A stretch of DNA of 64,000 nucleotides from assembly GCA_021414305.1 (NCBI GenBank), contig JAIOOS010000023.1:1-64000 (forward strand). The letters are read 5' to 3'. Below, in pieces: positions 49,798 to 58,683 of this stretch. The position numbers and the translations under genes were made by a program. Source of the DNA: Burkholderiales bacterium (GTDB lineage: Bacteria; Pseudomonadota; Gammaproteobacteria; Burkholderiales; Burkholderiaceae_C). The notes beneath the pieces are model-generated. The model was not told the DNA's origin. It made no database searches and saw nothing but the letters and a program-made list of their open reading frames with translations. Positions within the stretch are counted from its first letter, which is position 1. Every line of letters begins with the position of its first letter.

Positions 49798-51537
49798 TCA
49801 GCTCCTGAATTGCAAGGCGTGCAGGCGGGCGTAGAGGCCGCCTGCGGCGATCAGCTCGGCATGCGTTCCCTGCTCGACGATGCGGCCGGCGTCGAGGGCG
49901 ACGATCCGGCTCGCCCGCTCGATGGTGGAAAGGCGGTGGGCGATGACGAGGCTGGTGCGGCCGCGCATCAATGTCTCGAGCGCCTGCTGCACCAGTCGCT
50001 CCGACTCGGAATCCAGCGCCGAGGTCGCCTCGTCGAGGATCAGGATCGGCGCGTCGCGGTAGATCGCGCGGGCGATCGCCAGGCGCTGGCGCTGGCCGCC
50101 CGAGAGCTCGCTGGCGTTGTGGCCGACCAGCGTGTCGATCCCCTGCGGCAGGCCCTCGGCGAAATCGAGCAGGTTGGCGGCGCGCAGCGCCTCGCGCACC
50201 CGCGCGCGGTCGACTGTCGCGCCGAGGGCGACGTTGACGGCGATGCTGTCGTTGAAGAGCGAGACGTCCTGGCTCACCAGCGCCATCTGCCGGCGCAGCG
50301 CGGCGACGTCCCATTCGCCGAGCGGCTTGCCGTCGAGCAGCACGCTGCCCGAGCTTGGCTCGAGGAAGCGGGGCAGCAGGTTGACCAGCGTCGACTTGCC
50401 CGCGCCCGAGGGGCCGACCAGGGCGACGCTCTCGCCCGGCGCGATCACCAGGTTGATGCGGTCGAGCGCCGGCGTCGCCGCGTCGCCGCGGTAGGCGAGG
50501 CTCACTTCGCGCAGCTCGATCCGGCCCTGGGCGCGGCCCGGATCGAAGCTGCCGCTCTTCTCCGGCTGCGTCTGCGCGAGCAGGTCGACGCCGCGCTCCA
50601 CCGCCGCCAAGCCGCGCGTGATCGGCGCGGCGGCCTCGGAGAGATGCTTGATCGGCGCGATGAGCTGCAGCAGCGCGGTGATGAAGGCGACGAAGCCGCC
50701 GACCGTGGCCTGGTCGCGGCCGCTTTGCCAGAGCGCGGCCGTGATCACCGCGGCCAAGGCGCACGACGCGAGCACCTGGGTGAAGGGCGTCATGGTGGCC
50801 GAGGCGATCACCGCCTTCAGCGAGACCCGGCGCAGCCGCTCGCTCACCGCGCCGAAGCGCGAGGCCTGCGCCTTGCCGGCAGCGTGCAGGCGCACGCTCT
50901 TCCAGGCGAGCACGTTCTCCTCGACCACGTAGGCGAGGTCGTCGGTCGCCTTCTGCGCCTCGACGGTGAAGCGGTGCAGGCGCCGGCTGTAGTAGCGCAT
51001 GACGAAGGCCACCGCGGGCAGCATCACCGCCACCACCAGCGTGAGCTGCCAGTTCAGGTAGAGCAGCACCGCGAGCATCGCCACGGTGGTGAGCGAGTCG
51101 CGCACCAGGCTCTGCAGCGTGTAGACGAGCTGGTTGGCGCCGTTCTGCACCTCGAACGTGAGGGTGTTGGTGAGGTTGCTCGCGGTGTTGCGGGAAAAGA
51201 GGGCGGGCTCGGCGTCGAGCAGGCGGCCGAACATCACGGTGCGCATCTCCAGCACGCCGCGGTTGGCGGCCCAGGCCATGCCGTACTGGGCGACGAAGCC
51301 GGCGGCGCCACGCACGATGGTCAGGCCGATCACCGCCAGCGGTACCGACCAGAGCGGCACGCCGCCGAGCTGGAAGCCCTTGTCGAGCAGCCACTTGAGA
51401 AGAAGCGGGATCAGCGGTTCGGTCGCCGCGCCGATCACCGAGCCGGCCAGCGCGATCGCGAAGCCGCGCCGGCTGCTCGCGAAGTACGGCACGATGCGGC
51501 GGAGGCGCTCGCGCAGCGGCGACGCGGGGGTCGTCAT
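49798..51537 (-). CDS. msbA: Lipid A export ABC transporter MsbA
   Basis: A 579-aa half-transporter: six transmembrane helices in residues 1-310, then the ATPase domain with Walker A GPSGAGKST, signature LSGGQRQRLAIARAI and Walker B ILILDEATSALD, and switch His in VIAHRLSTIE. Flips lipid A-core across the inner membrane. ATG 51537 is chosen over an in-frame start at 51612 that would extend into the divergent gene's leader. Divergent from the WaaE-like gene. Confidence 0.93.
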   Translation of the reverse strand: MTTPASPLRERLRRIVPYFASSRRGFAIALAGSVIGAATEPLIPLLLKWLLDKGFQLGGVPLWSVPLAVIGLTIVRGAAGFVAQYGMAWAANRGVLEMRTVMFGRLLDAEPALFSRNTASNLTNTLTFEVQNGANQLVYTLQSLVRDSLTTVAMLAVLLYLNWQLTLVVAVMLPAVAFVMRYYSRRLHRFTVEAQKATDDLAYVVEENVLAWKSVRLHAAGKAQASRFGAVSERLRRVSLKAVIASATMTPFTQVLASCALAAVITAALWQSGRDQATVGGFVAFITALLQLIAPIKHLSEAAAPITRGLAAVERGVDLLAQTQPEKSGSFDPGRAQGRIELREVSLAYRGDAATPALDRINLVIAPGESVALVGPSGAGKSTLVNLLPRFLEPSSGSVLLDGKPLGEWDVAALRRQMALVSQDVSLFNDSIAVNVALGATVDRARVREALRAANLLDFAEGLPQGIDTLVGHNASELSGGQRQRLAIARAIYRDAPILILDEATSALDSESERLVQQALETLMRGRTSLVIAHRLSTIERASRIVALDAGRIVEQGTHAELIAAGGLYARLHALQFRS

Positions 51538-51614
51538 GGCGGCGATTATCGGGGCTCGCTCCCGGGGCCTCGCCCCTGCGCTGCCTACAATCGCCCCGCC
51601 CCAGCCGCCCACCG

Positions 51615-52388
51615 ATGCCCGCCCCCCTGCTTTCGGTCATCGTCATCACCAGGGACGAAGCGGCGCGCATCGAAGCCTGCCTCGCCTCGGTGGCCTTCGC
51701 CGACGAATGGATCGTCGTCGACTCAGGCAGCGGCGACGACACCTGCGAGCGCGCGCGCAAGCTCGGCGCCCAGGTCTTTTCGTTCGCCGACTGGCCCGGC
51801 TTCGGCGCGCAGAAGCAGCGCGCGCTCGACCTCGCCACGGGCCGCTGGGTCCTCTCCATCGACGCCGACGAGCGGGTCACGCCCGAGCTGGCGGCGAGGA
51901 TTCGTCGGGCGATCGCGGCCGAGGCTGGGCCTGCGGCCTATGAGCTGTCACGCCTTTCGAGCTTCTGCGGCCGCTGGATCCGTCATGGCGACTGGTATCC
52001 CGACCGGGTGCTGCGCCTCTTCCGCCGCGAGCGCGGCCGGTTCTCGGCCGACCGGGTGCACGAGCGCGTCGTCGTCGAGGGTGGGCCGCCCGCCCGGCTC
52101 GAGGGCGAACTGCTGCACGACACCATGCCGACGCTCGCCGACGCGCTCGCCAAGATGAACCGCTACAGCAGCGAGAGCGCCGAGCAGCGCGCCGCCGCCG
52201 GCGAGCGCGGCGGGCTGGGCAAGGCGATCTCCCATGCCGCCTGGGCGTTCCTCCGCGGCTACGTCGTCCGCCGCGGCTTCCTCGACGGCGCCGCCGGCTT
52301 CGCTTTGGCCACTTATGTCGCGGAAGGAACCTTCTGGCGATACCTGAAAATCGCCGAGCACGCACGCCGATTGCCAACCAAGGGGTGA
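51615..52388 (+). CDS. Family 2 glycosyltransferase, WaaE/KdtX-like
   Basis: A 257-aa LPS-core-type transferase. LSVIVITRDEAARIEACLAS start, WIVVDSGSGDDTCERAR, SIDADERVTPEL (DxD), then the typical RWIRHGDWYPDRVLRLFRRE motif of WaaE-type beta-1,4-glucosyltransferases. The C-terminal helix (AWAFLRGYVVRRGFLDGAAG) is also family-typical. Divergent from msbA, consistent with lipid A-core assembly. Confidence 0.88.
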   Translation: MPAPLLSVIVITRDEAARIEACLASVAFADEWIVVDSGSGDDTCERARKLGAQVFSFADWPGFGAQKQRALDLATGRWVLSIDADERVTPELAARIRRAIAAEAGPAAYELSRLSSFCGRWIRHGDWYPDRVLRLFRRERGRFSADRVHERVVVEGGPPARLEGELLHDTMPTLADALAKMNRYSSESAEQRAAAGERGGLGKAISHAAWAFLRGYVVRRGFLDGAAGFALATYVAEGTFWRYLKIAEHARRLPTKG

Positions 52389-52442
52389 TCCGCGGCGTTC
52401 ATTGCAGTGAACCAACCGCACTTTTGCGGGTCAGGCCCCTAC

Positions 52443-53717
52443 ATGCCCCTAGACAGACGCGTCTTTTGCGCGGCCACGGCCGCTTTTCTCGCCGCCCCGG
52501 TGCGGGCGCAATTCAAGGTCGAGATCTCCGGCGTGGGCGCGACCCAGCTGCCGATCGCCATCGCCCGCTTTCGCGACGAGGAGAGGAGCGGCCAGTCGCC
52601 TTCGGCGATCATCCGCGCCGATCTCGAGCGCAGCGGCGCCTTCCGCGGCGTCGACAACTCGGCCGCGCTCGACCAGACCAGCCTGCCCGCCTGGGGCGAG
52701 TGGCGCTCCCGCGGCGCCGACGCCCTGGTGGCCGGCTCGGCCTCGCGCCTGGCCGACGGCCGCTTCGACCTGCGCTTCAAGCTCTGGGACGTGGTCAAGG
52801 GCGCCGACCTCGGCGGCCAGAGCGACCCGGTCGAGGCCGCCGAGCTGCGCCTGGCCTCGCACCGCATCGCCGACTTCGTCTACGAGAAGCTGACCGGCGA
52901 GAAGGGCGTGTTCTCGACCCGCATCGCCTACGTCACCCGGGCCGGGTCGCGCCACACGCTGCGCGTGTCCGACGCCGACGGCGTGAACGACCAGGTCGCG
53001 CTCAACAGCGGCCAGCCGATCATCTCGCCGGCGTGGTCGCCGAACGGCAAGGAGCTTGCCTACGTGTCGTTCGAGAAGCAGAAGGCGGTGGTGTTCGTGC
53101 ACAACGTCGCCACCGGCGAGCGCCGGGCGATCGCCGACTTCCGCGGCTCGAACAGCGCGCCGGCGTGGTCGCCCGACGGCCAGAGCCTGGCGGTCACGCT
53201 CTCGCGCGACGGCGGCTCGCAGCTCTTCCTGATCGGCAAGAACGGCGAGAACCCGCGCCGCCTCGCCAGCAGCCAGGCGATCGACACCGAGGCCGAGTTC
53301 TCGCTCGACGGCCGCTGGCTCTACTTCACCAGCGACCGCGGCGGCGGCCCGCAGATCTACCGCATGCCGGCCGGCGGCGGCAACGCCGAGCGCGTCACCT
53401 TCTCGGGCAGCTACAACGTCAGCCCGGCGCTGAGCCCCGATGGGCGCACGCTCGCCTACGTGTCGCGCAGCGGCAATGCGTTCCGCCTGCAGACGCTCGA
53501 TCTCTCCGCGCCGGGCGCGCAGCCGGCGCAGCTCACCGACACCGCGGACGACGAGCATCCGAGCTTCGCGCCCAACGGGCGCCTGCTCGTCTACGCCACC
53601 AAGGTACAAGGCCGCAGCGTGTTGATGACCACCACGCTCGATGGCAAGATCAAGGCTCGCCTGCCGTCTGCGACGGCCGATCTGCGCGAGCCGGTGTGGG
53701 GCCCCTTCGGGCGATAA
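52443..53717 (+). CDS. tolB: Tol-Pal system protein TolB
   Basis: A 424-aa periplasmic protein with a twin-arginine-like or Sec signal (DRRVFCAATAAFLAAPVRAQ). The N-terminal TolB domain (ISGVGATQLPIAIARF) is followed by a six-bladed propeller with SPAWSPNGKELAYVSFE, APAWSPDGQSLAV and SPALSPDGRTLAYVS blades. It works with Pal in outer-membrane constriction. tolQ, tolR and tolA, which usually precede it, are not adjacent. An in-frame ATG at 52407 exists but would bury the signal. Confidence 0.95.
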   Translation: MPLDRRVFCAATAAFLAAPVRAQFKVEISGVGATQLPIAIARFRDEERSGQSPSAIIRADLERSGAFRGVDNSAALDQTSLPAWGEWRSRGADALVAGSASRLADGRFDLRFKLWDVVKGADLGGQSDPVEAAELRLASHRIADFVYEKLTGEKGVFSTRIAYVTRAGSRHTLRVSDADGVNDQVALNSGQPIISPAWSPNGKELAYVSFEKQKAVVFVHNVATGERRAIADFRGSNSAPAWSPDGQSLAVTLSRDGGSQLFLIGKNGENPRRLASSQAIDTEAEFSLDGRWLYFTSDRGGGPQIYRMPAGGGNAERVTFSGSYNVSPALSPDGRTLAYVSRSGNAFRLQTLDLSAPGAQPAQLTDTADDEHPSFAPNGRLLVYATKVQGRSVLMTTTLDGKIKARLPSATADLREPVWGPFGR

Positions 53718-53764
53718 CGACGGCGGTCTTTCGAGAGCGCGCATTCAAGCAAAGGAAAGCGAAC

Positions 53765-54313
53765 ATGAGATCCACCCATCGAACCCTCCTCGCCCTGGCT
53801 GTCGCCGCGGCGCTCTCGGCCTGCTCGAGCGTCAAGCTCGACGACCAGGCGCCGGTCGAATCGCGCAGCGGCGCGGCGGTGGTGCCCGGCAACCAGAACG
53901 CGGCCCGCGACGCGGCGGCGAGCTCGCAGACCCGGGTCGCGCCGGTGAGCGCCGCCACCGGCGACATGGCCGGCCTCGGCAACGTTCCGCGCGTCGTCTA
54001 CTTCGACTTCGACAGCTACGTCGTCAAGGACGAGTTCCGCCCGGTCGTGGAAGCCAACGCCAAGGCGCTGAGCACCAGCCCGACCCGCAAGATGGCGGTG
54101 CAGGGCCACACCGACGACCGCGGCAGCAGCGAATACAACCTCGCCCTCGGCCAGCGTCGCGCCGAGGCGGTGGTGAAGTCGCTCACGCTGCTCGGCGTGA
54201 AGCCGACCCAGCTCGAGGCCACGAGCTTCGGCAAGGAGCGTCCGGCTGTGCCGGGCGAGAACGAGGAAGCGTGGGCCAAGAACCGCCGCGCCGAGCTGAT
54301 GGCTGCCCAGTGA
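53765..54313 (+). CDS. pal: Peptidoglycan-associated lipoprotein Pal
   Basis: A 182-aa outer-membrane lipoprotein (LAVAAALSAC-SS). The C-terminal OmpA-like peptidoglycan-binding domain shows VVYFDFDSYVVKDEF, MAVQGHTDDRGSSEYNLALG and QRRAEAVVKSLTLLG. Binds TolB and peptidoglycan. Overlaps cpoB (GTGA). A second Pal-like gene lies at 59441. Confidence 0.96.
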   Translation: MRSTHRTLLALAVAAALSACSSVKLDDQAPVESRSGAAVVPGNQNAARDAAASSQTRVAPVSAATGDMAGLGNVPRVVYFDFDSYVVKDEFRPVVEANAKALSTSPTRKMAVQGHTDDRGSSEYNLALGQRRAEAVVKSLTLLGVKPTQLEATSFGKERPAVPGENEEAWAKNRRAELMAAQ

Positions 54314-55107
54314 GGGCAGGGCTCGCACTTCTTCGCGGCGCTGGCGCGGCGGCGCTCGCCGCGCTGGCGTTCACCGTCGCGGTGCCGGCCCAGGCCGGCA
54401 TCTTCGACGACGACGAAGCGCGGCGGGCGATCCTCGACCTGCGCAAGCAGCTCGAGCAGAGCAACCAGCAGGCGCAGGCGCGCCAGGCCGAGCAGATGGC
54501 CGCCATGAACGACAGCATCGGCCAGCTCAAGCGCAGCCTCCTCGACCTCAATTCGCAGATAGAGATGCAGCGCGCCGACAACGCGCGCCTGCGCGGCCAG
54601 ATCGAGGAGCTGACGCGCAGCGTCGCCGAGCTGCAGAGGAAGCAGACCGACATCCAGCAGGGCGTCGACGACCGCATCCGCAAGATCGAGCCGCAGAAGG
54701 TGACGGTCGACGACCGCGAGTTCACGGTCGACCCCGAGGAGAAGCGCCAGTACGACGACGCGCTCGCCGGCTTTCGCAAGGGCGAGTTCGACCGCGCCGC
54801 GGGCGGCTTCGCGACGCTGATGAAGCGCTTTCCGGCCACCGGCTACCGCGACTCGGCACTGTTCTGGATGGGCAACGCGCAGTACGCGCTGCGCCAGTAC
54901 AAGGAGGCGATCGCGTCGTTCCGCAGCCTCGTCGCCGCCTCGCCGCAGAGCCCGCGTGCGCCCGAGGCGCTGCTCGCCATCGCCAACTGCCAGGCCGAGC
55001 TGAAAGACCGCGTCGGCGCGCGCAAGACGATCGACGAGCTGGTCCGCACCTATCCGAAGTCGGAGGCCGCGCAGGCCGGCAAGGAACGGCTCGTGTCGCT
55101 GAAATGA
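54310..55107 (+). CDS. cpoB: Cell division coordinator CpoB (YbgF)
   Basis: A 265-aa periplasmic protein (signal ending AVPAQAG). N-terminal trimerising coiled coil (residues 35-110, LRKQLEQSNQQAQARQAEQM and so on), then C-terminal TPR repeats (QYDDALAGFRKGEFDRAAGG, ALFWMGNAQYALRQYKEAIA, EALLAIANCQAELKDRVGAR). Coordinates peptidoglycan synthesis with Tol-mediated constriction. GTG start 54310; overlaps tcdA by 4 bp. Confidence 0.94.
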   Translation: MRAGLALLRGAGAAALAALAFTVAVPAQAGIFDDDEARRAILDLRKQLEQSNQQAQARQAEQMAAMNDSIGQLKRSLLDLNSQIEMQRADNARLRGQIEELTRSVAELQRKQTDIQQGVDDRIRKIEPQKVTVDDREFTVDPEEKRQYDDALAGFRKGEFDRAAGGFATLMKRFPATGYRDSALFWMGNAQYALRQYKEAIASFRSLVAASPQSPRAPEALLAIANCQAELKDRVGARKTIDELVRTYPKSEAAQAGKERLVSLK

Positions 55108-55931
55108 GCGTGGCCGCGGCGAGCGCGCTCGCCTCGCCGCCCGCGGCCGACGACGCCGACCTCGAACGCCGCTTCGGCGGCCTGCGCCGGCTGTATGGCG
55201 ACTTTGGCTACCTGCGCATCCGCGCCGCCCGCATCGCCGTGGTCGGCGTCGGCGGCGTCGGCTCGTGGACGGCCGAGGCGCTGGCGCGCAGCGGCGTCGC
55301 TTCGCTGACGCTGATCGATCTCGATCACGTCGCCGAGTCGAACGTCAACCGCCAGGTGCAGGCGCTCGGCAGCACGCTGGGCATGGCCAAGGTCGAGGCC
55401 CTGCGCGTGCGCATCGCCGACATCCACCCGGGCTGCGTGGTCCACGCGGTCGAGGAGTTCGTCGACGCCACGAACTGGCCGGCCTTGCTGCCGGCCGAGG
55501 TCGACGTGGTCGTCGATGCCTGCGACCAGGGCCGCGCCAAGGCGGCGATCGCGGCCTGGGCGCTGGCCGGGCGGGTGCCGCTGGTGACGGTGGGCGCGGC
55601 GGGGGGCAAGCGCGCGCCCGAGCGGGTGGAGGTCGGCGATCTCGCGGCGGTGACGCACGATCCGGTGCTCGCCTCGCTACGCCAGCGCCTGCGCAAGTTC
55701 CACGGCGCGGCGAAGAGCGGCGAGATCGGCATCGCCTGCGTGTTCTCGCGCGAGCCGATCGCGCTGCCAGCCGGCGAGAGCGAGGGCTGCGACGTCGACG
55801 GCACGCTCAACTGCCACGGCTATGGCTCGAGCGTGGGCGTGACCGCGACGTTCGGCCTGGTGGCCGCGACCCGTGCGCTAGAATCCGCCGCGTTCGCGCC
55901 CCACCGGCCGAGCGCACCTGCCACCCTATAA
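55104..55931 (+). CDS. tcdA: tRNA threonylcarbamoyladenosine dehydratase
   Basis: A 275-aa E1/ThiF-like enzyme that cyclises t6A37 of tRNAs using ATP. Rossmann loop IAVVGVGGVGSWTAEALARSG, VNRQVQALGSTLGMAK (Arg finger region), VVVDACDQGRAK, and the TcdA-typical C-terminal GTLNCHGYGSSVGVTATFGL. Its stop codon (TAA 55929-55931) lies inside the -10 of the tRNA promoter. Confidence 0.94.
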   Translation: MSVAAASALASPPAADDADLERRFGGLRRLYGDFGYLRIRAARIAVVGVGGVGSWTAEALARSGVASLTLIDLDHVAESNVNRQVQALGSTLGMAKVEALRVRIADIHPGCVVHAVEEFVDATNWPALLPAEVDVVVDACDQGRAKAAIAAWALAGRVPLVTVGAAGGKRAPERVEVGDLAAVTHDPVLASLRQRLRKFHGAAKSGEIGIACVFSREPIALPAGESEGCDVDGTLNCHGYGSSVGVTATFGLVAATRALESAAFAPHRPSAPATL

Positions 55932-55932
55932 T
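55927..55932 (+). promoter_or_regulatory. -10 box of the tRNA-Lys promoter
   Basis: Perfect TATAAT, 12 nt before the first tRNA base, overlapping the tcdA stop codon. No convincing -35 box is visible at the expected distance in the GC-rich tcdA end. Confidence 0.6.
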
Positions 55933-55944
55933 CATGGGCTCGGC

Positions 55945-56017
55945 GGGTTGTTAGCTCAGTTGGTAGAGCAGCGGACTTTTAATCCGTAGGTCGTGGGTTC
56001 GAGCCCCGCACAACCCA
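55945..56017 (+). tRNA. tRNA-Lys (anticodon TTT)
   Basis: Full cloverleaf: acceptor GGGTTGT/ACAACCC with discriminator A, D-arm GCTCAGTTGGTAGAGC, anticodon loop around GGACTTTTAATCC (anticodon TTT), T-arm GTGGG-TTCGAGC-CCCGC. CCA is not encoded directly after the discriminator. Confidence 0.96.
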
Positions 56018-56050
56018 CACCAAACCCACCGAGAAGCGGCAACGATTTTC

Positions 56051-56126
56051 GGGCTCTTAGCTCAGTTGGTAGAGCAGCGGACTCTTAATCCGTAGGTCGA
56101 GTGTTCGAGTCACTCAGGGCCCACCA
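56051..56126 (+). tRNA. tRNA-Lys (anticodon CTT)
   Basis: Cloverleaf with acceptor GGGCTCT/AGGGCCC, the same D-arm and anticodon stem as the preceding gene, anticodon CTT (GGACTCTTAATCC), T-arm GAGTG-TTCGAGT-CACTC and encoded CCA. It lies 33 bp after the first and probably shares its transcript; the pair looks like a tandem duplication with anticodon change. Confidence 0.96.
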
Positions 56127-56144
56127 GAAATTAAGAAAAGAATG

Positions 56145-56184
56145 AAGCACTTAGAGCAGGTTGCTGCTCTAGGTGCTTTTTCTT
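56145..56184 (+). terminator. Terminator of the tRNA-Lys pair
   Basis: Long stem AAGCACTTAGAGCAG / CTGCTCTAGGTGCTT (56145-56178) with loop GTTG, followed by TTTTTCTT. One G-T pair is inside the stem. Confidence 0.9.
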
Positions 56185-56309
56185 GGCCCTTCGCATTGTC
56201 AGAATATTGCCAGACACCGTGTTCTTGGTCGGGTCGCATGAGTCCTCAAGTCGTGACTGTCCAAGCTTGCGCTGTAGAGCTATTCGCACGTGAATGACAG
56301 GGACTTCTA

Positions 56310-56795
56310 ATGTTGCTCAGAGCTGCGCCGCCGTGGCAGACGACTACCTGGCTGAACAGTGACGCGCCGCTGGCCCTCGAGCACTTTCGCGGTCGCGTGG
56401 TGCTGCTGCACGCGTTCCAGATGCTGTGCCCCGGCTGCGTCGCGCAGGCGCTGCCGCAGGCGCAGCGTGTGGCCGAGCTGTTCGCCGGAAAGCCGCTCGC
56501 GGTCATCGGCCTGCACACGGTGTTCGAGCATCACGAAGCCATGGGGCTTGCGTCGCTGCGCGCCTTCGTCCACGAATACCGCATCCGTTATCCGGTCGGC
56601 GTCGACATGCCTGGCGTCGACGGGCAGCCGATCCCGCGCACGATGCGCGCCTACGAAATGCAGGGCACGCCGACAACGGTGCTGATCGACGCGCAAGGCC
56701 GCCGGCGCTCGCAGGTGTTCGGCGTCCACGACGACCTGCTGCTCGGCGCCGAAATTGCGGTGTTACTTGCGGAAATCAACGACGCGTCTCGCTGA
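56310..56795 (+). CDS. Thioredoxin-fold redoxin
   Basis: A 161-aa TlpA/ResA-like protein without signal peptide. Active-site CPGC in VVLLHAFQMLCPGCVAQALP, cis-Pro loop in MQGTPTTVLIDAQGRRR. It should be a cytoplasmic thiol oxidoreductase; partner unknown. Start ATG 56310; the 180 bp between the tRNA terminator and this gene show no other feature. First gene of the accessory-looking stretch after the tRNAs. Confidence 0.85.
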   Translation: MLLRAAPPWQTTTWLNSDAPLALEHFRGRVVLLHAFQMLCPGCVAQALPQAQRVAELFAGKPLAVIGLHTVFEHHEAMGLASLRAFVHEYRIRYPVGVDMPGVDGQPIPRTMRAYEMQGTPTTVLIDAQGRRRSQVFGVHDDLLLGAEIAVLLAEINDASR

Positions 56796-56880
56796 GCAGC
56801 GTCCGGGCAAACCCAGACCGATCGCGTGAGGACCGAGCACGGCAATTCGTCCAGGCCAGCGTGCCGTGACCGGCGTGCAC

Positions 56881-57099
56881 CTACTCGCTTCGCGTCAACG
56901 CCTTTCCGGAGTGGACGACGATCGCCGGCTCACCCGGGTGATGGTCGTGCTGTGCAATCGAGTACATGGTGTTGTCGGCGTTGGTGCCTTTCTCGTGGAC
57001 ACCCTTCACCGTGCCGTGGCCCATGGCGCTGCGATAGTGCCAGGTCACTTTCGTACCCGTCGGGATCGTCTCGAACGCGGCTTTCCTCGTTGCAGTCAT
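56881..57099 (-). CDS. DUF2945 small protein (72 aa)
   Basis: A Tudor-like small domain of the DUF2945/hypervirulence-associated group: GTKVTWHYRSAMGHGTVKGV, then YSIAQHDHHPGEPAIVVHSG and KAL. Function unknown. AGGAG lies 7 nt before ATG 57099; a longer in-frame ORF (to 57177) is not supported by a ribosome-binding site. Confidence 0.87.
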   Translation of the reverse strand: MTATRKAAFETIPTGTKVTWHYRSAMGHGTVKGVHEKGTNADNTMYSIAQHDHHPGEPAIVVHSGKALTRSE

Positions 57100-57195
57100 G
57101 ATGCTTCTCCTGCGCGAACGCCTTGACATCGACCGGCATACGCCGTGCCCAGTCACGTTCTGCCCCACCTTGAACATCCTGCCAACGCCGCCCGC

Positions 57196-57879
57196 CTACT
57201 CAGGCGAATCCGCTGACGGCTCGACGAACGGGTACGTTATTTCCTCGCCGCGAACGCGGGCAAACGGCGTCAGCTTGTGCGGCTGCAAGCGCTTCGGGCT
57301 GACGATCTCGCAAGCGGCGACGCCATGCACGAGCAACGCGTCGGCGATCAGCGAGCGGTGGCAGCGCCACGGCACCGCTTCGGCACACATCAGCGCGACG
57401 CGGTCGGTCCGCGCCAACTCCATCACGCTCGCCAGGTTCGCGGCGAAGTCCGTCGTCTGCATGTAGTCGGCATAGCCCCGAAACGACAGGTTGCGCCAGC
57501 CGGCGTTGGGAGAGTCCGCCGTTGTCGGCCGGAAACCGCCTAGGCCGCTTGCATGCGCGTAGTTGATGTTCGCGGCGGCCAGCGGCGCCGGCAAGGCGTC
57601 CTCGTTGAACTGGGGGTTGTGGCGCGAGCGCGGCACGGTGCGAACGTCGATCAATTGCGTGACGCCGTGTGCGACGAGCAGCTCGATGAACGCCTCGATC
57701 GGCCGGGTCGAGTGACCCACCGTCAGCACCTTGCAGCGGTTTTCGTCCTCGTTCCGTGACTCTGCGGGCGACGCAGCTGGGCGCGGCGACGCGGAGGTCG
57801 GGGCCGTGCTTCGACGCGGCGACGCCTCAGGCCGCAACGAGCTGGTGGACGCTGCGCCGCAGCACGGGCAGTAACTCAT
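57196..57879 (-). CDS. DUF488 family protein
   Basis: A 227-aa protein. The DUF488 domain begins at KVLTVGHSTRPIEAFIELL (about residue 50) and contains LIDVRTVPRSRHNPQFNEDA, LGGFRPTTADSPNAGWRNLS and MCAEAVPWRCHRSLIAD, which has the conserved cysteines. The first 50 residues are low-complexity and lie partly over the end of the uracil-DNA-glycosylase-like gene (53-bp overlap). Function of the family unknown. Confidence 0.88.
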   Translation of the reverse strand: MSYCPCCGAASTSSLRPEASPRRSTAPTSASPRPAASPAESRNEDENRCKVLTVGHSTRPIEAFIELLVAHGVTQLIDVRTVPRSRHNPQFNEDALPAPLAAANINYAHASGLGGFRPTTADSPNAGWRNLSFRGYADYMQTTDFAANLASVMELARTDRVALMCAEAVPWRCHRSLIADALLVHGVAACEIVSPKRLQPHKLTPFARVRGEEITYPFVEPSADSPE

Positions 57880-58492
57880 CGTCGAACCAGGGATTGGCCA
57901 TGAACCAGGCGACGTTGCGAGGCGAAGGATGCGGCAACGGAATGATTCCGGGCGCGTGTGTGCGCCAGTTCCTCGTCGTCGCCGTCACCGACGCATGACC
58001 CTTGCCGCGAAGAAAATGGGTTTGCGCATACTGGCCGATGAGCAAGGTGAGTTCGATCCGCGGCAGCTTGGCGAGCAGGCGGTCGAGCCACAGCTCAGCG
58101 CATTCGCGCCTCGGTGGCAGATCGCCGCTCGCAGCGCGCCCCGGGTAGCAGTAACCCATCGGCAAGATCGCGATGCGCGCCTTGTCATAGAAAGTCTCGG
58201 AATCGATGTCCATCCAGTCGCGCAGGCGCTCGCCACTCTTGTCATCCCACGGAACGCCGCTCGCGTGCACCTTTGCGCCAGGTGCTTGGCCGACGACGAG
58301 AATTCGCGCCGTCGCGCCCGCCTGCAACACCGGGCGCGACCCGAGCGGCAGATGCGCGTCGCAGGCGCGGCACGCACGCACGGCGCCGAGCAGGCCCTCG
58401 AGCGTTCGATGGACCTTGACAGGCGAAGCCTTGACGACCTCGTTTGAGCGCGATTTCACAAGCGGCGGTTGGCGAGGGGTTGCAGACACCAC
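57827..58492 (-). CDS. Uracil-DNA glycosylase family protein
   Basis: A 221-aa member of the UDG superfamily. The catalytic-water motif is ILVVGQAPGAKVHASGVPWD, the second motif IIPLPHPSPRNVAWFMANPW (HPSPRN), and four cysteines (CRACDAH, YCYP and others) may hold a cluster, though the full four-Cys set cannot be confirmed by eye. Members excise uracil or bind damaged bases. Overlaps the DUF488 gene, so the two are co-expressed. Confidence 0.87.
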   Translation of the reverse strand: MVSATPRQPPLVKSRSNEVVKASPVKVHRTLEGLLGAVRACRACDAHLPLGSRPVLQAGATARILVVGQAPGAKVHASGVPWDDKSGERLRDWMDIDSETFYDKARIAILPMGYCYPGRAASGDLPPRRECAELWLDRLLAKLPRIELTLLIGQYAQTHFLRGKGHASVTATTRNWRTHAPGIIPLPHPSPRNVAWFMANPWFDDELLPVLRRSVHQLVAA

Positions 58493-58683
58493 GGCTCGGA
58501 GCGAGGTTCGTGTGCTTCCCGGATGAACTGTCGTGACGTCTCGTCGCGACGACGCGAAGCTGGACTGTGGCCGACTATCTCACGTCCGCGGGTGGGTCGG
58601 CGAGGGCGCTTTCATCCAGGCCCACCGTCTGCCCGGCCCGGACGCACGTATTGGACGCGCGGGTTCGTGAAGGTCGCGTTGAT

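Noticed and set aside
52385..53764. A long frame merging the tolB region with pal
   Set aside because: Different frame from TolB, Arg-rich; only the portion from 53765 (Pal) is real.
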